The notes under the pieces: generated by a model
Databases searched by the model: none
The model's input: the letters and a program-made list of their open reading frames with translations, nothing else
Told to the model about the DNA's origin: nothing
Origin: Mansonella perstans
Lineage: Eukaryota > Nematoda > Chromadorea > Rhabditida > Onchocercidae
Length of the DNA stretch: 64,000 nucleotides
Assembly (NCBI GenBank): GCA_037074765.1
Contig: JBAMDO010000115.1
Span: 112,485 to 176,484, forward strand
Direction of reading: 5' to 3'
Shown: positions 1-12,549 of the stretch, one piece after another
How positions within the stretch are numbered: position 1 is the stretch's first letter
How the letters are laid out: the number at the start of each line of letters is the position of its first letter
Translations under genes and position numbers: made by a program

Positions 1-596
1 TTTTTAATAGCTTAAATTTCGGAGTTATTTTATTTTATTTTTTGTTACACTTCTTTCTATATTTATTCTTTCCCATTTAATAGGTATTAATGTTGCAAAA
101 TTAACATTGTAGATTTTTAATGAATAGCAATTATTACTGAATAATTCTCTCATGAGCATTGTTTTACATAGTTCAGAATCTTCAAGGAGTAATTTACAGA
201 ATTAAATTAAATATTATTAAGTGATTGTTAAATTAAATATTATTAAGCAATGTAAAATTATCAATTCAGAACACTATGGAAAAAAAAATGATAAAAATTG
301 AATTTCGAAATTTAACTTATTTCAGTTATCATATTAATTGATTTAGGCATATGTTAAATGATATTTTTCAAAAAATTTAGCACCTTTTAGCATTTCTTAA
401 CTCACCTTGATGGTCATTCCCATAATTTTACTACAGTTATGTTAATATGATGGTAATTTTTGACAAATTATATTGATTTTAGTGAAATGTAGCAAGAATT
501 AATGGAAATTTTAGATTATCTAGAGGTCAAACCGATTAATATGTGTCCGGAAAATTAATTAGAATGAAGTTTGCCGTTTTACTTTTTCTTCTACAG
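1..596. promoter_or_regulatory. Upstream region of IFT140 with trans-splice-type acceptor
   Basis: AT-rich DNA without a convincing coding region. Its 3' end has a pyrimidine tract ending CTTCTACAG at 596, which looks like a 3' splice site 27 bp before the IFT140 start codon. No matching upstream exon is visible, so it is a candidate SL trans-splicing acceptor. A four-codon uORF (ATG at 603, then TAA) lies between the acceptor and the main ATG. Confidence 0.45.
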
Positions 597-623
597 GAAA
601 AGATGAATAAAAATTAAAGTCCA

Positions 624-3600
624 ATGTCAGTATTAATTAACGAAAAAGTTGATAATGGAAAAAATGGTACGAGTAATAGTAATGATAATGGTACTGGTGA
701 AATATATCACGAATTAATGGAATGGCATCCAGCGAGTGGTTTACTCGCTCTAACAACACATCATGCAAATGTAGGAAGTGAAATTAATTTTTTCACTCAT
801 CAAGTAAGTAAATAAATATTTGCCAGGTATGTAACTTATTTGTTGCATAAATTGCAACAATATTGTAATAACCAAAGTATATAAATTATTCATTTAAATT
901 TTATTTGTTATTATATCTCAGGACCAAAGTAAATTATTGTATTTAATAACCATATAAGTTAACTGTCTAATGAGCAATATCCTAAGTGCAAATTTAAGGC
1001 AACAATAACTATTTGTAAGGATGACACAAAAAAACAGCAATAAATTATTAATCTGTTACACTAGCAATTGAAAGTAAAAAAGAAAGTAGGAATTGGTAAT
1101 TAAATGAATTAATTAAATGAACATACTGCTATTAGATTTGTACATCTCTTCATTGATTACATTCTTCATATCTGTTTTATTGTATTATTAAAACTTTCGA
1201 ACACTAACATTTACTTTTGTTAAATTTTCTCCATGGTTTCATTGCGGAATTCAAATTATAACTAATTTATACGATTAGAAATCGAAATTGAAAGGAAAAA
1301 TTGAGATAATCAGAAAGTTATAAAGACAAAAATATTTCAAAATTGATTTGATGAGAATCTGAAAGTTGTAGCATTTAGGCTAGTTTTTTCCGCTTTATTC
1401 TCTTATCAACTCAAAATGACAAGTGATAATAACACTTTCTTCTATCAATAATGATCACCAAGAAAATTTGCAAAATTCTGTTTAATCTCTTTAATTCAAC
1501 TAAATAAATAAAAGATTTAAAAATTTCAGAGCAAAAAGAAGCAATTAATACTTGGCCGAATGAACCGAATGAATTTCATTCTAAATAATAATTATTAACA
1601 ATTGGCATTCTAAAAATTGTTAAACATTTAAATTCAATTAGCATATATCATAATAAATTACATATACATGTTAATTAATTATTAATTTATTGATCTATAC
1701 GCTAATAATCCAACTGTGTACTTAGTTATTAATTGTTATTTGATATTGCTGAAATTAATAAATATACTTTTAGGCCAGTAAAAGTGACCATTTACCTATT
1801 CGTAAAACTCACGCACGTGTAATATATCTTTGTTGGCATCCTGTAATTGATATTATTGCAACCGGTTGGGATTCCGGTGATGTTATATTTCGTCTTCTTC
1901 AAAATGATGAAGGTATGGTAAGAAAGTTTATTCATGAGATATCATCTTCATTATCATAACTAAGATGATAATATGATATATATTTGACCAACATTATCAA
2001 TGATAAAATATCGCATTATCATCATAATCGATGATAATATGGCACATAATAATACTGAGCAAATATTCAAATTTTATAGTTCTTTAGAATCGGCGAAGTA
2101 TTGATTTATAGAAGTGTTTGTAAATATCATTTTTATTTAATAACTAGTAATTTATTAGTTGTCATTTGATATCATTACTTAATCGTTATCATTATTATCA
2201 GCGATATTATCATGATTTTCATTTAGATTTTCTGCTTCCGACTGAAAATGTACCAAGTAGCGCGATAAAATGTATGCTATGGAGTAAAACTGATTTGAAA
2301 ATTTGTATTGCTGAAAAGGTATGAAAAAAATAATTAATGAAACATAACTACACATGTATAAGATGATTTAATGCAAAGGTTTTTTTTTTTTTTATAGTTT
2401 GAGCGTTTATTTTACATTTGAAGTGTGCCGTATTCTGCATTATAACTTTTTTTTCAAAATTAAAAAAAAATCCAAATCTTAATTTTAATAATTTCAAAAT
2501 AGATTGGTAATGTTACATTGTGGAAAATCATAAATAATGGCAAAAGACGAATACTGAAAATCGAGGGTATTGGTACAATCAATGAAGAAGCGAACTGTAT
2601 TTGTCGAAAATTATCAGAAAGGTTTTTTTCTTTTGTTCTTAAAATTTGCTAAAGCATATTTGAGAGACATTTTCACTAGTGATACCTGTTTTGGCAGCGA
2701 TGATATCTTCCCTGTTGTTAATAAAAAATCTCCAACTATGACAAAATATTTCCGATCATTCATTATCTGTTAATTTCCTTATCCTAATAATAATTTCTGT
2801 TCCAATAACTGATAATAATTCTGAGGGCAAAAGTGCAAGACGGTATTTGGCCAATGTAAAATAAGCTATCTACTAATTGATATTAACTTATTTTAAATCA
2901 AATTTAAATTTAATTTTGCAAATACTTTCACGAGCAAAAAAAAAAATTAATTTATAAGGACTATAAGAGTCATAAACTTTATAAGGGCTAAAACAGAATC
3001 GTATAAACTTTTCAGTAAATCACCACCATCTGAACATGACGTTGATACCAAGCAGAAAAATGTCGAATATAATGAAAAACATGCTACAGTGTTATTGACC
3101 GATGATGTAATAAAGTTTGAAATTCAATTTAAATTTAGACAGTGCTTAAAATGTATCGAAAAATAGGAAAAAAGTAATTTTAGAAAGAATTAAATTTCCA
3201 ATTTCAACTCAAATTTGATAGGATCACTCAGTACATTTAAAATTTTTCAAAATTGAAAAGTTTAGTTTTTAGATGAAAAACTGAACAAAAAAATTTAAAA
3301 AGAACTCTTTAAAAATGGGAAAATGAAAATTTAGGAAAATGTCAAGTCAAATGAATGTTTCATTATTGGTGGTGCGAATGGTGGCATTCACATTTTTCAT
3401 TACAACGGTAAAATTTGCGAAATTCATCGGGTATGATGTAATTTAAATTTAAAATTTACGTCCTCAAATTTTTGTTTACTTTTCAATTATTGACGAATGT
3501 TTGAATTACTTATTTTATTTAGTAAACTAAAATGAATAATCATTTAGCTGGATAGCGCAGTGCTACAATTACACTATATTGAAACGAAAGGTTTACTGAT

Positions 3601-6600
3601 AGCCTTAAGCCAAGAATTATTTTTTCATCAGCTCATTCTGATCGATGATTATAAAGTTGAAGAAAAAATTCGTGTATGTTGTGTGTTGTATATCTTTTAG
3701 TTTTAAACATTTTACTTTAATGAAATTCGAATTCAACAATTATTTAAGTTAAATTTATGAGAAAATTTCAATTAAATTTGGTTTTGAAAAAATTTTTTTT
3801 GTTTGAATGTTTAAATTTATAGCTCTAAGATGATTTTTTTATATATTTTAAAATTTAATTTTAGGTTAAAGTTAATGGAAAATGGCCGAATTTTCAAATG
3901 GTAACAATGAAAACTGATATGTTTGCTGTGTGTAGTGGTGAGAACGAAGTAAGGTATGGTACTTCATCAAATAATTTTTTAATTTAATATGAACTAAATA
4001 TCTGCTTTCTTGGATGCTTTCAACCATATTTTGCCATGTAATGAATTAGTGCAATTTTAGTTAAAATCAAATAAAACCAATGAAATATTTTGATTAAATG
4101 AAGTCAAAAGTGATAATTTAAGATTTAAAATTTGCTTATCAAAAATTCTATTTAATAAATTATACTTTGCTGCCTTTTACTTATCTTTTGCTTTGTTTAA
4201 CTTTAATTTTTATGAGATAGAGTTTTTAGTAAGCAAATTCGAAAATTTTTCATAATCTTAGAATTTGGGATTTAAAGAACGACGAGAATGGAGTTCTATC
4301 ATTACGGACAGCAAAAAGCTTCAGTGCAGCAGATTCTATTACTTGCTTGTCATATTCAAATATTAAAGGTAAAATAGTCTTCGGTGAATTCCAATCTTAA
4401 CTGCACTTCAATGTTACTAACTAAAATGGATTGTTGCAATTTTATAAAGGGTGGATTCATTTAATAGAAAGTGTGTTTTAAAATTATTTTAGAAATATAT
4501 TTTAATTAACTTTCAGATTGTTTATCAGGTGGAACTGCAAATGGTAAAATTGCTAATTGGCGATATTGTTACGGAAATGATGAAAAAATTAGTAAACAGT
4601 GGATTTTGCAAGAGGCTGTTGACATTGGTTCGCCAGTAAGTTATTACAACAAAATTTACCTTGCGAAATAAATCGTTTCTAAATTTTTAAAATTTTGATA
4701 AATTTTTTCAGGTACAGGTGATCAGTTGGTCAACAATTTCCAGTGTTCTTGCTGTTTCCACAGGAAATGCTATAATATTATTAAAAGAACAACAAATTCT
4801 ATCACATATGAATAGAAATGTTGGTCAAATTCATTCTTTGAAAACTTTCAACTGAAATTTATTATCAATATTAATTTAATATTAGAAGTTAAAAGTTGGA
4901 ATTAAAATTCTTGTTAGAATTATCAAAATATGGAAATATTTTATTGGGATGTGATATTATTCTTATGATCCCTAAGATATTTCCATCATCATTAATCTGT
5001 GTGGCTTATCCTTTAAATTACTTTTAAAGATATCTGTTAATACATATAAGTTTTCTTGTTTGTTTATATCCATTAAATTTCTACAGATTAAAATTAATCA
5101 CAAGTAATTAAAATTGCTAATGCTTTATAATTTTCACTTCAATTTTTTCTCAAACTTCATATTTCATACTTTATACTTACAGATGCCGGTACTAAAGTTA
5201 AGTTATACTTACAGATAGCGGTATTACAGTCAAGTGCAAAAAAAATCACACTGATATGCTTGGAATCAATGGAACAGTACGATCTAAATGTATCGATTAC
5301 ACCTAAAGGACTTCATATGGGTGAAAAACATTTGGCACTTTGGGATAATCAACAAGTGAGCTATATTGAATTCAATCTTTTTTTTTAATTAAACTTTCAG
5401 AAATATTTTTATTTAAAGGAAAACGAAACTATTTTTTTACTTGAGTTTGTTTTTTTCTGCCTTCAAAAAAAAGAAATAAAGAATGTTAGAATTGCAAAAT
5501 TGAGGATAATAAAGTTTTTTTTTTTTAATTATAATAATAAATTTTTCATACTTCGAACTTAAAAATTTCAGATATATTTGTATGAAGTAATTAATGAGGT
5601 GAATAAAAAATTAGATGCACAGTTGACAGCAAATTTCAACTGTTCCACTTCGAGTGTTGTTGTGTATCAACAGAACGTATGTTGTATCGAAAATGATAGA
5701 ATTAGAATTCGAACATTTCAGGTTATATTTTTCTTACATATTGTAAAAGTTTTCACAGTTTTCAAATTTTTTAATGAATTTTTAAGTATTAATTTTGTAT
5801 TATATTTACAGTATTTTAAAAATCTGCAGTAAAATTTTAGGCTTGAAATAATTAGCTAAATATTATTATTTTCAGGGTACTGTAAAGAAAGTACTATTAT
5901 TAACGGAAATAGAAGGTGATCCGGCATTGATAGATATTAATGGTAACTGGTTATGTGTTGTAAGTGTTAATGGATTTATACGTATTTATGATCTGTCTGC
6001 AAGGTATGGAGAAAAATATCTCAATCTTTAATTTTTTACCATACTCATATTATTTTAAATTTGATTCCTTAATTCTGTGTTACTTTTATAGAACTTCAAA
6101 AATTGTCAATATATTCTTACGCTTAAAATAATTGACTTAATATTATTAATTTTAAGGTATTGTAATTTTATGATACTGTCTTTTGATCTATTTCAATTTC
6201 GTAAAATTTATTTGTTACAGAGAAGCACGCCAGCAATATCATTCAAAATGTATTGCTCAGTCGGTTCAGAATTTCAAACATTTTTCACATATTAAACTTA
6301 ATAAACTTGGCAATCGTGTTAGCTTCACTTATTGCATCGATGATAGCAAAAATGTATGAATTAATTACCAATATTAAATGAATTTCATGATTAAAATCCA
6401 AAATCGGAAATAATTTAAAAAATGAATTGGGTAGATAAAATAGAATAATTGAGGACTAAGATGAGAATCTAATTCAAAATGATACGAAAAAATGTTTATA
6501 ATGAAAATTAGTTTTTTCTGTGGAATTTATAATTTCAATAAAAAAATACGGTAGTAATACGGTAATCAATATAGCAAATTAATTACATCAATTGTTATGA

Positions 6601-9600
6601 TTGGATGTTAAAAGTTTTTAATCAAATTTAGAAAAATTCAAAATTTGCATTTTTAAGGTGTATCCAAGTATTATGGTTTGGGATGCTGATTCAGATGTAG
6701 TTTCAAATTTCAATTTTACTACCGGTATGACCGATCAGCAGCAATATGAAGCAGATGCTAATAATGCTGCATCTGCAGACCATAATCGACCAGATACCGC
6801 TGTTGCACGGTATATATTTTAAACTTCTGATGCTTATGATTTAAAATTGAAAATTGTTATTTTCGATATAAAACTGAATTTTTTCAACTTCTAGCTTTAC
6901 TTATTGTCTGCAGCAAAATTAAGAAAGAACAAAAACGATATCTTCTTCCGGAATATCTACCCGGTTTTCACTGTTGGGACAGTAATGACTCGCGTTATTT
7001 GATATGTGAAGCAAATCATCGCAAACCAAATGTTGTATGCATTTTCTTGCGTTATGCTGTTTTAATTTTTAAAGAAAAAAGTTTCTTTAAATAATTCATT
7101 TTTCTTAAATTATCAGTAATTCTAGGATCACAAAATTTATGCTAACATTAATCAATAAGGCAAAAAAATGTCAAACAAGTTAACTCCTATTTGTTAATTT
7201 GGCTAACTCTGTTCAGTTCACCTGAAATTATTTGTCCATTTATTTGAAATTAATTGTAATAAATACGGCGTAATGTATTTTCATCGATTTCATCAAAATT
7301 TTTTCTTCATGCCTTTTGAGTATTATTTATTGTTTACTGATACTTTGTTCATTTTCTTTTTAGGATGAAATATTTAAACTTGAAACTTTTTTGGAAGTTT
7401 TCACCAAAATGTCATTACCATCCTTTTCTTTTTTCCAGGGTCCAAATTATTTATTGTCAATATTTGTAACATCGGAAGATGGCTTACATATGCATGATTT
7501 ACAACTACAGTCTCGAAATTCTGAGGTTTTACTCAATTGCACAATACCATACTTATACTTTGTTCGTAAGGTTAGTTTTGTTTCATTTCACCATAAATTT
7601 AGCAAAATTTCATTTTGTTTTATTTATTTTACTTTATTTTAATTTTTTTTATTTTTTTTCTATTTTTTATGCTAAGTTTAGAAAGCAGTCTTTTAAGGAC
7701 AATGATGAAAATGAAGATGGTGACAATGAGATGAGTTTTGGAAATTTACTCTTACGTCAAGTTCTTCGAGAATTTATTGGACTTGAGGATTCAGATATAA
7801 CAACTAAAGAAGTATGCTATTAGTAAACTTCCAAATATTCTATTACTGCTTTATGTTTTGATGTGTTAATTTCCAATGTTTTGTTAAAAATAAGGCAATT
7901 ATTTTAATTGTAAATAAAAAAAGAAAGTTTCGACAATGATGAAATGGCTATTTTGCAGGCAGTGATGAACTTTTCATTTTATATGACAATTAATAAAATG
8001 GATGAAGCATTTAAATCTATCAAATTTATTAAAAGGTTTAAATTTGCTAATTTTCAAATATTGTGATTTCTTTCACTTATTGATTTATGCTAGCTTATTC
8101 ATTATTATGTTATATTCCAGTGAAAATGCTTGGGAGCATATGGCGCATATGTGTGTTAAAACGCGGCGTCTTGATGTTGCATTGTTATGTCTCGGGAATA
8201 TGGGACATGCATGGGGTGTGCGAGCTTTAAAACGATCAATTCAAAATGGCGATCCTTTAGAAGTTCAAGCAGCTACATTAGCCATTCAGCTAGGCCTATT
8301 GGTATGTTTTATACTCTATCATTTCATTAAAATTGTTCCAAGATCAAAGAAGTTTGCTAATAATGGAAATTTTAGGATGAAGCAGAGGCACTTTTTGCAA
8401 GCTGTGGTCGATATGATTTGGTCAATCGACTTTTGCAAACACGAAATCGTTGGGATGAAGTTTGTGAAAAGAATTTGAAAAAACAAAAGAAGCTAAAGAA
8501 GCTATTATTAAATTTTTATCATTAAATTCCATTACAAACTTAATAAGTCAATGAAAATCTCATAAATTTCAGGCATTCAAAGTTGCTCAAAAACATGATC
8601 GAATACATTTACGGAATACGTATTACAATCATGCAAATTATCTCGAATCGCTTAATTCCATTGATGATGCAATTGAAAAGTGTGCGATACAATTATCGAA
8701 CTATCAAAATTCCTATTACATTTTGCACAAAATTTAATTGCACAATTGCATTTAAATTTTGAAAGTCGTAATTCAGAACGAATATTTTTAGCTACGAGAA
8801 ATCCTGTACACATCTATTCGAAGTACCACGAATGCTATTTGATCGTCCTGAAATGCTTGAAGCATATGTAAAAAAGACGAAACATCCGTAAGTTTGAACT
8901 GATAATCCGGGAAAAAGAAGAAAGCAAAAACTAATGATTGTGATTTGTTCTTTGATCAAATTCATTAATTTATCACAAAAATGTTGAATGTCGCCGAATA
9001 TCTATGACATTGCCATTATTAATATTGCTCTTTTATCGATGTGATAATTTTTTTTTTTAAAGCACTATTTAATATCACAGAGGTGTACAGAAATGGTGGG
9101 CGCAATATATGGAAAGTAAAGGTGATGTGGAAGCAGCACGTTTGCATTATCAATATGCCGAAGATTATTTATCAATTGTTCGTTTACTTTGTCGTACCAA
9201 CAATATAGATGAAGTAAGTAATGCAAAAATTAGAAGCATTAATTTCATTATAGGATTACATATTAAATTTTAGAGTATTGTAAAGCATTTCGTATTAATT
9301 TTGCCATTTCATTTCACATAAATTTTATAGTACATTTTACATATTTGGTTTCAGGTGAAAAAAGAAAATTTGTTTAGCAATTATTTAGGATTCAGTTTCT
9401 AGAATTTCTGATACCGTTTTTCTTCCCAGTTGATCCTACACTAAGGTGAAAATGTATACTTTCATAATATTTTATCACAAATTATTTTTAGGCAATAGAA
9501 ATAGCAAACAGTAGTGGTGATAAGGCTGCTTGCTATTATATGGGACAATATTTTGAAGCGCATGGTGATTCAAATACAGCTGTCATGTTTTTCACCAAAG

Positions 9601-12549
9601 CACATGCATACAGTAATGCATTACGTCTTGCTAAAGTACTCTCTTAGTTATTCTATAAACTAATAATTTACATTGAATATAAGCATTATATTAAATAAAT
9701 TATGTGCTAAAATTAACATAATAAGTGAAACAAATTGGCATTGGTATGTTTGATTATGATATTTCAACTAGTTTTCTAAAGCTTTTTGTGTTATTAAACA
9801 TTTTATCATTAAAGAGCTGATTTTTATTAAATGAAACTAAATTTAAATTAAAAAAAGAAAATTATTTTCATTTATACAACAGGAAAATAATATGAAAGAT
9901 AAAATTGCCAATTTGGCTTTAATAGCTGGTGGAAATGAATTGGTTGAAGCAGCACAATACTATGAAAATATACCGGGAGAAACTGATAAAGCTGTCATGT
10001 TATATCATAAGGTAGAGTAAAATTTTAATTTTTGATTTTAAAATATCGTTGCATTCAATCTATTATATTATAACTTAATAAGAATAAAATTTTAGAAAAA
10101 AAAGGCGCAAAATGTTGTGCTCGTATTGTCTTGTTTCTTTTTAGGCTGGTATGCTTAATCTATCTCTTGATCTGGCATTTCGTACCGAGCAATTTAGTGC
10201 CTTAGATTTGATCACTAATGAGCTGGATGAAAATTCCGATCCACGAACACTTGAGCGAGCTGCGGAATTTTTCAAAAATAATCAACAATATAGCAAAGCT
10301 GTGCAACTTTTAGCTTATTCGAAAAAGGTATATATGTAAATTTGTATATCAGTTATGATTAAATGACAAAATAAAAATAATAAAAAAATTATTAAATTCA
10401 TAAAAATTTTCGAAATTTATAATATAATTTGGGTGAGATTTATTTCTTCCTCATTGTCCCTACGGGCATAAATTCAATTTTTAATTATCAACCATTTTCA
10501 GTACTCAGAAGCCATTGACCTATGCAGACAGAAGAATGTTCCAATTAATGAAACATTAGCGGAAGTATTAACACCTTCGAAAGGCAAAAGAAAATTTAAC
10601 TGAATTATTAACTAATTTTAGATAATCAAACAATATTTCGAGACTTTTTGAAATTTTAAAATGGAATTGTTGTTCTATAGAAATCAAAATGAAAAAAGAA
10701 AGCAAAAATTTTAAACAGTTGATTGTTTATTCAAGAAGAAATATCGAATGAAGCTGAACGGATAAAACTTTTGGAATTAATAGCCGAATGTTGTATACAG
10801 CAACGGAATTATCACTTTGCAGCGAAAAAATACACTCAAGCTGGGAATAAATTAGAAGTGAATTGTTTTTTCACTCATTTTAAATGTAATACAATGGTAG
10901 TAATCGATAATTATACTAATAGAATATAACTGAATCGAGTTTTTAAGTTCTGCTACATTGCAACATGAGTTATTTGATTTATTGTAAGAAAAAGCTTTTA
11001 ATTATTGGTAACTAAACAACAGCTTATCGTCCCAAAAAATTCAAAGTGTCATAAAATTTTGTCTGGGCACGAGTAAAATATTCCTGTGCTGAATCCTTGG
11101 CATTTTCATTCTGTTCTAAGTGAGCATTGAAATAATCTCAAATTATTACACCATTTTACTTTTTTTAGGCTATGAGATCATTGGTCAAATCAGGCGACAC
11201 TAAAAGGATTATATTTTTTGCGACAGCGGCAAAGAAAAAAGAAATTTTCATTCTAGCAGCTAATTACTTGCAAACATTAAATTGGAAAGACGATGTTAAT
11301 TTGATGAAGCAGATTGAGTCCTTTTACAATAAGGCTAATGCATATGAACATTTGTCGAGTTTTTATGAATCATGTGCACAGGTATTTATTTGCTTATTTT
11401 ACCTACTAAAATTAGTTTAAAAAATATAACTTGTGAAGAAATTGCTTATTTCAAATTATATAAATCTTTTTGCGAAGTTTACAGAAAATAGTGAGCAGAG
11501 ACAGATAAAAAAAGTAGCGGAAAATGTGGAATTACTTTTACGATTAATTTTATGGCATCACTTTTTTTCAAGTTATTCGAGAAATTTGATTGATTTTTGT
11601 TTTAACTGTCACAATCATATTTATTTTTAAAGTAAGTTATTAATGAAGAATGCTGTGATATTCTGAAATTAGCTAACCATTGGAGGATGAGCTAGTTTCA
11701 TTTCAGATTGAAATTGATGATTATCGTGATTACAGTAAAGCAGTCGATGCACTTAATGAAGCATTACGTTGTATCACGAAAGCATTGCAAAGCAATCCTG
11801 AAAATAACGAATATTTAATGGAAAAACAAACCGAATTACATCAGGCTGTTGGAAATATTAAAGAATTCATTCAAATTAGAACGTAAAAATCCCAAATTTT
11901 TCAGGATTTAAGAGAAAATTTTGCGTTTTTAGGTTTATTCGTTAGAATATTTATTATTCACATTTTTAGCTTATACGAGCTGGATCCAGTCGATGCAATA
12001 AGGCAATTAGAAATGCTTGCAGATGACAAGCAAGCCTGTAAGACTATACGGCTTGGTGATATTTATGCGATTATGATTAAATACAATGTCCACAAAACAA
12101 ATTACAAAAAAGTTAGTAGTTGAAAGTGCAACAAATCTTTTTCAAATCCAGTAACTTTGAAAACAAAAAATAATAGTTTATGAATTGCTCTTAGAGTTTT
12201 AATTAATTTTCAGGCTTACTTACTGATACAACAGCTAAGAGAACGTGAGCCACCTATCAGGCTTAATCACTATATCAGCAAAGAAATTTTAATTAATTTT
12301 CAGGCTTACTCATTGATACAACAGCTAAGAGAACGTAAGCCCCATATCAGGCTTAGTCACTATATCAGCAAAGAAATACACGATGTTATTCGTGATGAGC
12401 TAAAACTGTCATATTTCATTAATGAAGAAAAAAATGGATCAGAATCTGGTGAGAACCAGAGATTCCATAATGCTAATGATGATGATGAAGTAGATTATAG
12501 CTATGCAATGAAGCGTCGTTTTCAACAGGACAACAAAACATACGAATAA
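624..12549 (+). CDS. che-11 / IFT140: Intraflagellar transport protein 140 (IFT-A core subunit)
   Basis: IFT140 is a core subunit of the IFT-A complex, which drives retrograde transport and membrane-protein entry in cilia; in nematodes this means sensory neuron cilia. I read 34 exons whose phases all agree: 624-803, 1774-1917, 2202-2318, 2503-2621, 3016-3106, 3335-3430, 3548-3673, 3865-3953, 4262-4368, 4517-4635, 4712-4819, 5215-5355, 5572-5721, 5876-6003, 6221-6353, 6658-6809, 6914-7031, 7364-7570, 7677-7811, 7959-8035, 8121-8301, 8376-8459, 8573-8679, 8792-8887, 9081-9213, 9492-9635, 9883-10011, 10145-10327, 10502-10583, 10736-10857, 11169-11381, 11707-11882, 11970-12111, 12214-12549. The product is about 1,554 aa (human about 1,460). 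The N-terminal half is WD40-like ([17 protein letters not shown]). The C-terminal half is TPR-like and carries family landmarks: [55 protein letters not shown]. The start follows a splice acceptor. An AATAAA lies at 12606. The donor after exon 29 (10584) reads GC rather than GT. Confidence 0.95.
5173..5236 (+). repeat. 32-bp tandem duplication of the exon 12 acceptor of IFT140
   Basis: Two adjacent copies of a 32-bp unit (starting 5173 and 5205) each contain ATACTTACAG, so AG acceptors end at 5182 and 5214. The downstream one continues the reading frame (I-A-V-L-Q-S). The upstream one runs into TAG after 11 codons. The duplication therefore created a competing, frame-breaking acceptor. Confidence 0.8.
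12187..12366 (+). repeat. 90-bp in-frame tandem duplication of the last IFT140 exon's 5' end
   Basis: A unit containing TTTTAATTAATTTTCAG, followed by about 70 bp of coding sequence, occurs twice with a period of exactly 90 bp. Acceptor AGs end at 12213 and 12303. The copies differ by a few substitutions ([12 protein letters not shown] versus [12 protein letters not shown]). The 30 codons from 12214 to 12303 contain no stop, so both acceptors give the same downstream frame. Confidence 0.88.
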
